A DNA stretch of 29,894 nucleotides from a virus. The position numbers were made by a program, and so were the translations under genes. Below are positions 1 to 6,747 of this stretch, piece by piece. The stretch spans positions 1 through 29,894 of IMG/VR virus record IMGVR_UViG_3300042691_035875. One strand, given 5' to 3'. The notes under the pieces were generated by a model, which was not told the DNA's origin, searched no databases, and saw nothing but the letters and a program-made list of their open reading frames with translations. The first letter of the stretch is position 1, and every line of letters starts with the position of its first letter.

Positions 1-1394
1 ACTTCTCGTCACTTTATCCTTCAATACAGTTGGTACATGACGTATTCCCAACTTGTGATATCACAGGTGCAATGAAGGGAATGTTAAATTACTTCCGTAA
101 TACTCGTATTAAGTATAAAAACTTGGCTAAGGAATATCAGGATATTGATAAAAAACAAGCAACCTCTTACGATAGAAAACAATTACCGATTAAGATATTC
201 ATTAATAGTATGTTTGGAGCTCTATCAGCTCCACAGGTATATCACTGGGGTGATATGTATATGGGTGAACAGATTACATGTACCGGTAGACAGTATCTCC
301 GTCAGATGTTACGTTTCTTTATGAAACGAGGTTATACTCCACTTGTGTGTGATACGGATGGTATGAACTTCTCATTACCTGAAGGTGGTGTGGGTGATAG
401 AAGATATATCGGTAAGGGTAACAATTGGTTGGTTAAAGCCGGTAAGGAATATACAGGTTATGATGCTGATGTTGCCGAATTTAACGATATGTTTATGAAA
501 GGTGCGATGGGTCTTGATTGCGATGGTACTTGGAAATCTTGTATGAATATTGCTCGTAAGAACTATGCAACAATGGAACATAATGGGAAGATTAAACTTA
601 CAGGTAACTCAATCAAGAGTAAGAAACTACCACTTTATATTGAGGACTTTTTGGATAAGGGAATTAAGATGTTGTTAGAAGGTGACGGTCAATCATTTGT
701 TGAATGGTATTACGAATACTTGGAAGTAATTTTTAACCAACAAATTCCATTAATGAAGATTGCCCAAAGAGCAAAGGTTAAGTTATCAATTGACGATTAT
801 AAAAAACGTTCAAAGGAAAAGACCAAAGCTGGTAATGAGATGTCTCGTATGGCTCATATGGAATTGGCAATCCGTGATGGTATTGCAGTGAGTTTAGGTG
901 ATGTAATATTCTATGTTAATAACGGTGTGAAAGCTTCTCACGGAGACGTTCAGAAAGTTAATGATAAGATGAGTAAGAAAGATAAAGACGCTTACACCGC
1001 TCTTCACGGAAAACCTCCTGTTTTAGGTTCAACAATTCAACTTAACTGTTACCGTCTTAACCCATCTGAATTGGAGTCAAATCCTAATATGACAGGTGAA
1101 TACAACGTGGCAAGAGCAATTGTCACATTTAATAAAAGAATTGAACCATTGTTAATTGTATTTGGTGAGGAAGTAAGAAACAATCTAATCGTTACTGACC
1201 CTAAAGACAGAGGTTTATTCACCAAAGACCAATGTAAATTAATTAATGGTGTCCCTTTTGAACCTGCAGACCAAGATAGTATTGAAGACTTATTAACTAT
1301 TACAGAACAAGAGAAGGTGTACTGGGGTAAACGAGGTATTGACCCTGAATATATTTACAAACTTGCTGAAGAAGGGTGGGAGGAGATGGTTTAA
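1..1394 (+). CDS. 43: Family B DNA polymerase, C-terminal part (gp43-like), 5' end outside window
   Basis: Replicative DNA polymerase; the palm, fingers and thumb part is present. The reading frame is open from the first base, so the gene continues upstream and the TTG at 30 is not its start. The first codons read FSSLYPSIQ, which is motif A (DxxSLYPS), its Asp codon being cut by the window edge. Motif B follows as KIFINSMFG (K-x3-NS-x-F-G) and motif C as CDTDGMNF, which carries both catalytic Asp residues. RKNYATM matches the KxY motif that holds the primer terminus. Motif C reads DTDG rather than the usual DTDS. The exonuclease domain would lie upstream and cannot be assessed. The gene converges on the leftward block; its stop overlaps the stop of the opposing gene within the sequence TTAA. 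Family assignment is very secure; orthology with T4 gp43 rests on the neighbouring T4-like genes. Confidence 0.95.
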   Translation, partial: FSSLYPSIQLVHDVFPTCDITGAMKGMLNYFRNTRIKYKNLAKEYQDIDKKQATSYDRKQLPIKIFINSMFGALSAPQVYHWGDMYMGEQITCTGRQYLRQMLRFFMKRGYTPLVCDTDGMNFSLPEGGVGDRRYIGKGNNWLVKAGKEYTGYDADVAEFNDMFMKGAMGLDCDGTWKSCMNIARKNYATMEHNGKIKLTGNSIKSKKLPLYIEDFLDKGIKMLLEGDGQSFVEWYYEYLEVIFNQQIPLMKIAQRAKVKLSIDDYKKRSKEKTKAGNEMSRMAHMELAIRDGIAVSLGDVIFYVNNGVKASHGDVQKVNDKMSKKDKDAYTALHGKPPVLGSTIQLNCYRLNPSELESNPNMTGEYNVARAIVTFNKRIEPLLIVFGEEVRNNLIVTDPKDRGLFTKDQCKLINGVPFEPADQDSIEDLLTITEQEKVYWGKRGIDPEYIYKLAEEGWEEMV

Positions 1395-1726
1395 TTAGAT
1401 TTAATACCGTCTGATGAGACTACGTACCAAGAACCAAATGCATAGTACAATTCAACACAAGCTCCCTTTTCAATATTAATTTCATTAAACTCCTCATCAA
1501 TCAAACCCTCAATGGGTTTGATTTTTGTGTTTGTAAGAGCCTTAATTATTACGTGGTCGGTGTTATTGTGATTAATTATAACTTCACAGTTGTCAACTAC
1601 TTTAGTTACAATTACTGATTCACCTTCAGTTGTATATTGGTTATCAGATACAATACAAATTTCAGATGTTTTAAGTACAACACCTGAAATTACCCGTTCC
1701 ATCGGTATTGATTTTTGTATTGGCAT
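1391..1726 (-). CDS. Small hypothetical protein (111 aa), last gene of the leftward block
   Basis: Not recognised. The sequence is rich in beta-forming residues, with no signal peptide or membrane segment. The C-terminus (INIEKGACVELYYAFGSWYVVSSDG) has the alternating pattern with a final G-x-W-x-V-x-S-S-D-G that is often seen in small phage virion or tail-fibre beta domains, so a structural role is plausible but unproven. Its ATG overlaps the stop of the gp13-like gene by one base (TAATG), which suggests translational coupling and co-expression with the neck protein. Its own stop overlaps the polymerase stop on the other strand. A rho-independent terminator acting on the polymerase transcript lies inside its coding region. 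Confidence 0.75.
   Translation of the reverse strand: MPIQKSIPMERVISGVVLKTSEICIVSDNQYTTEGESVIVTKVVDNCEVIINHNNTDHVIIKALTNTKIKPIEGLIDEEFNEINIEKGACVELYYAFGSWYVVSSDGIKSN
1499..1526 (+). terminator. Rho-independent terminator for the DNA polymerase transcript, inside an opposing gene
   Basis: A perfect 10-bp stem (AATCAAACCC / GGGTTTGATT) with a TCAAT loop runs into a T tract on the plus strand. It lies about 105 bases past the polymerase stop. No T tract follows the stem when read leftward, so it should act on the rightward transcript only. It sits within the 3' half of the minus-strand 111-codon gene, where it encodes part of KIKPIEGLID. Confidence 0.75.
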
Positions 1727-2847
1727 TAGATTACATACAATCCTCTTGGGAATGCTCTTAGTTTAAGTTCTTTATTTAGGTTTTCAGTAATTGCTGCGTT
1801 AGTTTCACTGAATGTCTTAGGTGCTAATCCATCAAGTCTTAATTTTAAGTTTTCTTCTAATTTAGCCTTTTCATCTTTACCTTCAGTTGCTAAGGATTGA
1901 TAGTCCATTGTAAGTTCAGAATCAGGAGTTTTTAAATTACCTGAATATTTTCCTCTTACTTTCGATAAAGTTTCTTTACAACTCGCAATAAACCACCTTC
2001 TAACAAATTGTTTTGCGGGATTGTTTAAGTCTTCCCATCTTAAAGGTGCCAATGGTACATCAGATGGTAATTTAATAATTTCAGGATTGGCGTTATAACA
2101 AGCATTTTGTTGGTCGGCATTTCCGACTTCAACTTCATAATACCAATACCAAACTTGCATATTTTTTAATTCGGAATTACCAAAGTCAAATTTTCCACCT
2201 GGTGTTTGCATTAAATGTATTGCCTTTTTACCTTCAGGTAATGCTGTCATTCTATATGTTAAATCACCTGCAATAATTCTTCTTTGTATATTAATTTCTT
2301 GCATTCTTAATAACATATCAAAACCTGGCATCATGAAATATGAGCCGGTGTAACCCATTTGTGAATAACCTGCTGGACCACCTAAACCATATCCTCCTAA
2401 AGACCCAAAACTCCAAGGGTCAAATAAAATGTTATTTTGTGCCGCTGGTGTAAACCATAATAATTCATTAACTTCTCTACCCGCAGGTATTTCATAAATT
2501 TGTTGTCCGGGCACTAATGTAATAAAATCTTTTTTAAGTACGGCGTCTCCATTTGTTTGTAAACCAACAATTTTAGAATATGCTTGCATATATCTGTTGG
2601 TATAGTCAAAATCTCTACTTAAAAAAGCTTGTGCGACTGATTGAGTCTCAATATTAAGATTGTATAAATTAGACCATTGTGATTGAATTAACCAATCCTG
2701 AACGTATTGAGAATAATCACCAATTGAAAATTCCAATAGTGTATCCATTTGTTCGTCCTCAAGTTCAATTGAACGTAGAGGGGCTCCTAAAATGTGTCTG
2801 ACCTTTGTGAATAAATCACTTCTTTCAGGTTCTGCAATAACTCCCAT
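1726..2847 (-). CDS. 13: Neck protein, T4 gp13-like head completion protein
   Basis: Virion protein predicted to sit at the head-tail junction, where T4 gp13 and gp14 form the neck that closes the filled head and receives the tail. The N-terminus (VRHILGAPLRSIELEDEQMDTLL, residues 16-38) matches the T4 gp13 opening pattern (RRLGAP, then VELTPDQI). The C-terminus (LNKELKLRAFPRGLYVI) matches the helix followed by PFGILVG that ends T4 gp13. At 373 aa it is longer than T4 gp13 (about 309 aa); the middle holds a Gly/Tyr-rich stretch around residues 150-175. A TATTTATA motif lies 16 bases before the ATG. It lies 24 bases after the SOD fusion gene and is coupled to the small gene downstream. Unlike T4, it is on the opposite strand from the following neck and tail genes. 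The comparison is from memory of the T4 protein, not an alignment. Confidence 0.72.
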   Translation of the reverse strand: MGVIAEPERSDLFTKVRHILGAPLRSIELEDEQMDTLLEFSIGDYSQYVQDWLIQSQWSNLYNLNIETQSVAQAFLSRDFDYTNRYMQAYSKIVGLQTNGDAVLKKDFITLVPGQQIYEIPAGREVNELLWFTPAAQNNILFDPWSFGSLGGYGLGGPAGYSQMGYTGSYFMMPGFDMLLRMQEINIQRRIIAGDLTYRMTALPEGKKAIHLMQTPGGKFDFGNSELKNMQVWYWYYEVEVGNADQQNACYNANPEIIKLPSDVPLAPLRWEDLNNPAKQFVRRWFIASCKETLSKVRGKYSGNLKTPDSELTMDYQSLATEGKDEKAKLEENLKLRLDGLAPKTFSETNAAITENLNKELKLRAFPRGLYVI

Positions 2848-2863
2848 AGTATGATATTTTATC

Positions 2864-2871
2864 TATAAATA
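2864..2871 (-). promoter_or_regulatory. TATTTATA motif before gp13-like gene (candidate late promoter element)
   Basis: On the minus strand the sequence reads TATTTATA, ending 16 bases before the ATG. It begins just past the SOD fusion stop codon. It is the same motif, in the same orientation relative to the gene, as those before many other structural genes here. Confidence 0.5.
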
Positions 2872-4404
2872 TCAAACTAGTTCATAAATTAAATTGTCTG
2901 ATGGTATTTTAAAATGGTCCCCTGAAGCGTCTACATTTTTATTATCAAATACATAAACTTTTTTATTGTCGGTGAAAATTAATAAATCGGTTTTATAATC
3001 TTTTACAAATCCTTTTATTTTGATTACGTATTCACCTTCAGATTGTGTTATTGAATAAATGGGTTTAACTTGTCCTGTCTTATCCACACCGTCAATTGTT
3101 AAAATGATATCAACACCTCCACTCATATCTTGCTCACTACCCAATTTACCTACAGTTTTAACATTTTCATCACCTAATTTTTTCTTTAGTAATGTGTTAA
3201 CAAATGATTCATTACTTTCACCTTTATTATGAGTTTTAGTTAAAATATTCATAATATTTGTTAAAGTATTAGATGATGGGAAAATTCTATTTTTGTATTT
3301 TTTTATGTAATTACAAAATCTATAAACCTCATTAATTTGTTCTTTTGGTGTTTTCCCAACTAAAGTTATTTCAGGTTCACCCATTTTTACAACTGCTTTA
3401 TTAATATCATGAAGTAAAATTACAAAACCAATAATGTTTGTATTTAATTTATTTAAAACTGAACGTCCCTTAATTCCATCAATATCATATACACCTGACA
3501 TTTCACCTGGTGCATATTCTCCTTTTTCATAATAGTTTTCACCGTAAACATCAGAAAGTACTGAATCAATACATTTTCTAAAGGTCCACAATAAGTTTTT
3601 GTTGTTACTCAAAATAAACATGTAATTTTGAATCGCCTTACCTATTGGAGTGTATGACTCTTTTTGTTCGTTAATCATAAATGATTCGGTAATTGTTTCT
3701 TCTTTTTTTGTTTTTGATAAAAATAATTCGTTAACAAATTTCCAGTTAATTGCATCCCAAAAATTTTGAATGTATTCGTCTCTTTTGTTTTGATATTTTA
3801 AGTAATAAGCGTGTTCCCATAAATCTAAACCTAAAACAGGGAATCCACCTTTATCAAAAATATTCATTAATGGGTTGTCTTGATTTTGAGTTGACATCAC
3901 CTTTAATCTACCACCTTTAGTTATTACTAACCAAACCCACCCTGAACCAAATCTCTTTTTAGCAACTGATTCAAATCTTTCTTTAAATTCTCTATAACTT
4001 CCAAAATCTTTTTTTATTTTGTCTAAAATTTCTCCTGTTGGTTTTTGAGGTGTTGGTGATAACATTTTCCAAAACAATGCGTGGTTAAATGCTCCACCCG
4101 CATTATTTCTAATGGTTGTGTTATATTTTGAGATTTGTTTAACAATTTTTTCTAACTCAACATCACCATATTCTTTTTTACGTAGAGCTGAGTTTAATTT
4201 ATTAACGTAACCCTTATAATGTTTTTGATAGTGGAATTTCATAGTCTCAGGGTCAATAAATCTTCGTAAAGATGCATACCCGTATGGTAATTTCTCAATA
4301 CCAATTGTTTTCATCTCATTGATAAAAAACTTAGTTTCAGGTAAACTTTTTTCCCCCGTTATTTTTTGTATTAAAGATTCTGATAATAAATTTAACGATT
4401 TCAT
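2872..4404 (-). CDS. Mn-type superoxide dismutase fused to a PD-(D/E)XK nuclease-like domain
   Basis: Residues about 37-230 are a complete Fe/Mn superoxide dismutase, which converts superoxide to peroxide and oxygen. All four metal ligands are visible: His58 (KFHYQKHY), His108 (FNHALFW), Asp194 and His198 (DLWEHAYY). Gly104 together with Gln175 (NQDNPL) is the arrangement typical of Mn-type rather than Fe-type enzymes. Residues about 250-510 are a second region absent from ordinary SODs, which are about 200 aa. It ends in a restriction-endonuclease-like pattern: GGVDIILTIDG with Asp432, then QVK with Gln445 and Lys447, then a strand of type DLLIFTDNKKVYVF. This is weaker evidence than the SOD part. 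The N-terminal 30 residues and the 231-250 linker contain LSE, INE, ITE and INE, which resemble (L/I)-x-E prohead-protease sites. I chose the ATG at 4404 over a TTG one codon earlier. The stop is TGA. A TATTTATT motif lies 4 bases before the ATG. Confidence 0.88.
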   Translation of the reverse strand: MKSLNLLSESLIQKITGEKSLPETKFFINEMKTIGIEKLPYGYASLRRFIDPETMKFHYQKHYKGYVNKLNSALRKKEYGDVELEKIVKQISKYNTTIRNNAGGAFNHALFWKMLSPTPQKPTGEILDKIKKDFGSYREFKERFESVAKKRFGSGWVWLVITKGGRLKVMSTQNQDNPLMNIFDKGGFPVLGLDLWEHAYYLKYQNKRDEYIQNFWDAINWKFVNELFLSKTKKEETITESFMINEQKESYTPIGKAIQNYMFILSNNKNLLWTFRKCIDSVLSDVYGENYYEKGEYAPGEMSGVYDIDGIKGRSVLNKLNTNIIGFVILLHDINKAVVKMGEPEITLVGKTPKEQINEVYRFCNYIKKYKNRIFPSSNTLTNIMNILTKTHNKGESNESFVNTLLKKKLGDENVKTVGKLGSEQDMSGGVDIILTIDGVDKTGQVKPIYSITQSEGEYVIKIKGFVKDYKTDLLIFTDNKKVYVFDNKNVDASGDHFKIPSDNLIYELV

Positions 4405-4408
4405 CAAT

Positions 4409-4416
4409 AATAAATA
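4409..4416 (-). promoter_or_regulatory. TATTTATT motif before the SOD fusion gene
   Basis: On the minus strand TATTTATT ends 4 bases before the ATG. It fills most of the 13-base gap after the SNF2-type gene. It is a one-mismatch version of the motif found before structural genes. Confidence 0.4.
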
Positions 4417-4417
4417 C

Positions 4418-6178
4418 TTACCTATTATTGATTTCTTTCAAGATTTGTTCCACAATGTCTGCATCAGTTTCTTGTAAGTCCCCCATAACAGTTCCGATGA
4501 TTTTCTTTTTTCTATCTAAAATATCGTAAATTACCCCTTCAATCGTATTCTCAAAAATTGGATAGTAGATTGAAACTGTGTTTTTTTGTCCGTAACGATA
4601 CGCTCGGTCCTCTGCCTGACTGTGTTCCGCAGGTACAAATGATAAGTCATTCATGATACATGCTTCAGCCGCGGTTAATGTTAAACCAACCCCCGCTGCT
4701 TTAATATTTCCACAAAACACCTGTATCTTATCACTTTCTTGAAATTTATCAACAGCATCTTGTCTTGCAGGTTTTGTGGTTGACCCGTCTAAATAAACTG
4801 ATTTTTTACCAAAATGTTCGTGTATCTTTTTTAAAGGTTCAGTGAAGTTACTAAAAATAATAACTTTCTTACCTTGCTCAATAATGTTTTCAGCAAGCTC
4901 AATTGTGTGAGATATTTTCTCTTCGGCAAGAACCTGTCTAACTTTCATCAATTTTGTAAACTGTACGGACAATGATTTTGATTCGTCTTGACGATTATTA
5001 TACCAATCATAATACTCACCCATAAGTCCTTCATATAAACGAGATTTTAAACGAAGGTAAACGGGTGTCATAATTTTATCGGGTAAATCCAAAACATCCG
5101 TCTTTAATCTACGAAGAATTTGTCTTGAGGTTCTATCTCGTAATTCTTCTAAATTAGACGCTCCTGTGACATTCCAAACTTTTTTACTACCAACTCTAAA
5201 TTGATATCCATTACAATAACGGATTGCGTATGCCATCCAATTCTGACTAACAGGACTATCAATTAACTTCAGTATGTTATAATAATTCATTGGACGTGAG
5301 GTCATCGGAGTACCTGTTAACAACCAAAGTTTTTTAATATTCTTGGTTAGGTCCATAATGATTTTTGTCCTCTGAGCCTGAGCGTTAGACACATAATGGG
5401 CTTCGTCAATAACCACCAAATCAAATTTTGATTTTAAAAGTATTGAGTTTTCTTTATCTTTCGGGTCGTGAAAGTTTTTTAATATATCATAGTTTGTAAT
5501 GATATAGTCAGCGTCTTCAAATTTCTTACCCTCACAAATATAAACCGTCTTATCAGTGTAGTTCTTAATCTCCCTCTCCCAATTTATCTTCAAAGATGCC
5601 GGACAGATAATTAAAGTTTTTTTAGACCCACTCTCCAACGATGCGATAACAGTTGAAGTTGTCTTTCCTAGTCCCATATCATCTGCCAATATGAACTTAT
5701 CATTCTTCAATAACTTTTCAATTGCTTCCTTTTGGTGAAACAGTGGGGGACGATTATCGTATTTTGAATAATCAACATTAACAATGTTTTCTTTATACTC
5801 CTTAATTACCGCAGCTTTAGGTACCCAAAAATCGTGAATAGTGTCACCACTAAAAACCTTACCCCATATATGATAAGACTTATCTTTCTCAACGAGTAAT
5901 TTCTCAATATAGATTTTATCAGGTTCCTTAATGAATGGATTATCTTCCACAAGTTTTTTTGAAAAGTATGAATCAATGTCAACCCATTTTTTTGCAACTT
6001 TAGGTGTTGTTTTATAATACGTTATAACATATTCACATTGAGCCCTTGTGGGAATGTGTTTTTTATTAGACTCACATTGTTTTTTAATTCTAAGTATATA
6101 GTTGTTTGACCCTTCATATTTTTCTAAAAGGTCAATTGCTTCTTGCTCAATACTTAAATGTTGTTTTCCTGTTTCCAA
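4418..6178 (-). CDS. SNF2-family (superfamily 2) DNA-dependent ATPase/helicase
   Basis: Predicted ATP-driven DNA translocase or remodeller. The two RecA-like lobes of an SF2 enzyme are complete: motif I DDMGLGKT (166-173), motif Ia region IICPASL (190-196), motif II DEAH (258-261), motif III LTGTP (287-291), and motifs V and VI NIKAAGVGLTLT and QAEDRAYRYGQ (521-531). The DRAxRxGQ form of motif VI is diagnostic of SNF2/RapA/HARP-like proteins rather than of T4 UvsW or Dda. About 140 residues precede the helicase core and are not recognised. The start is a TTG at 6178: reading upstream in frame there is no ATG before a stop codon, and the next internal Met is far inside. It is the first gene of the leftward block and diverges from the gp14-like gene 53 bases away. 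A role in replication fork repair, recombination or transcription-replication conflict is inferred. Confidence 0.92.
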   Translation of the reverse strand: METGKQHLSIEQEAIDLLEKYEGSNNYILRIKKQCESNKKHIPTRAQCEYVITYYKTTPKVAKKWVDIDSYFSKKLVEDNPFIKEPDKIYIEKLLVEKDKSYHIWGKVFSGDTIHDFWVPKAAVIKEYKENIVNVDYSKYDNRPPLFHQKEAIEKLLKNDKFILADDMGLGKTTSTVIASLESGSKKTLIICPASLKINWEREIKNYTDKTVYICEGKKFEDADYIITNYDILKNFHDPKDKENSILLKSKFDLVVIDEAHYVSNAQAQRTKIIMDLTKNIKKLWLLTGTPMTSRPMNYYNILKLIDSPVSQNWMAYAIRYCNGYQFRVGSKKVWNVTGASNLEELRDRTSRQILRRLKTDVLDLPDKIMTPVYLRLKSRLYEGLMGEYYDWYNNRQDESKSLSVQFTKLMKVRQVLAEEKISHTIELAENIIEQGKKVIIFSNFTEPLKKIHEHFGKKSVYLDGSTTKPARQDAVDKFQESDKIQVFCGNIKAAGVGLTLTAAEACIMNDLSFVPAEHSQAEDRAYRYGQKNTVSIYYPIFENTIEGVIYDILDRKKKIIGTVMGDLQETDADIVEQILKEINNR

Positions 6179-6220
6179 AATTCCAAAATTACATTATCGT
6201 AATAATAAGTAAAAAATAGA

Positions 6221-6228
6221 TATTTATC
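6221..6228 (+). promoter_or_regulatory. TATTTATC motif in the divergent gap (6179-6231)
   Basis: TATTTATC ends 3 bases before the ATG at 6232. With its preceding GA it forms GATATTTATC, so the minus strand reads GATAAATATC, close to the T4 late core TATAAATA. It may therefore serve either or both of the divergent genes. Confidence 0.4.
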
Positions 6229-6231
6229 AAT

Positions 6232-6747
6232 ATGTCAAATAGAAGTGTACCAATAACAAGATTATCAAAATTTTTTGGGGCTGAAGATTTTAACTTAGAC
6301 GTTAATATGGGGCGTGAATGGCTGGAGGGAGATATGAACTTCACACTTGTTTTATACCGTGTTGATAAAGGTAAAACAAATATTGATAGTGTTTATGGTG
6401 AAGCTTTAGATGACGGTATTAAATTTTTACCACCAATAGAATTTAGGGCATTTGTGCAGATTGTCGCACCTGAAAATAAATTTTTAGGTAATAGTAAGAT
6501 AAATCAAATTGAGCCAGGTAATTTAAGAATATCGGTTTATCAATCACACTTGGATGAATTGGAAATTGATATTGAGTATGGTGATTATATTGGGTATTAT
6601 GAGACGGAGACAAGAGTTAGATATTATGTTGTGAATAATGATGGTAGAGTTGTTTCCGATAACAAACATACGTATGGTGGATATAAACCATTTTACAGGA
6701 CAATTAATGCGTCTCCTGTTAATGAAAATGAATTTAGAGGATTATAA
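6232..6747 (+). CDS. Virion protein, possible gp14-like neck protein
   Basis: A 171-residue soluble protein with no membrane segment or signal peptide. Position is the main clue: it lies directly before the gp15-like gene and near the gp13-like gene, where T4 carries gene 14. The C-terminal third (EYGDYIGYYETETRVRYYVVNNDGRV, then YGGYKPFYRTI) resembles the part of T4 gp14 with GDLIYFP, then a strand, then DPFYQLG. It is clearly shorter than T4 gp14 (about 256 aa), so the name is tentative. Its stop overlaps the next ATG by one base (TAATG), so it is probably coupled to the tail completion protein. Confidence 0.5.
   Translation: MSNRSVPITRLSKFFGAEDFNLDVNMGREWLEGDMNFTLVLYRVDKGKTNIDSVYGEALDDGIKFLPPIEFRAFVQIVAPENKFLGNSKINQIEPGNLRISVYQSHLDELEIDIEYGDYIGYYETETRVRYYVVNNDGRVVSDNKHTYGGYKPFYRTINASPVNENEFRGL

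Noticed and set aside
4418-6178. Assignment of the helicase as T4 UvsW or Dda
   Set aside because: Motif VI (QAEDRAYRYGQ) and the DDMGLGKT motif I are of SNF2 type, unlike UvsW or Dda.
6176-6196. TAATTTTG on the minus strand as a Bacteroidota -7 box for the SNF2 gene
   Set aside because: It matches TAnnTTTG but ends only a few bases before the TTG start, and no TTG lies about 20 bases upstream. The transcript would begin at or inside the coding region.
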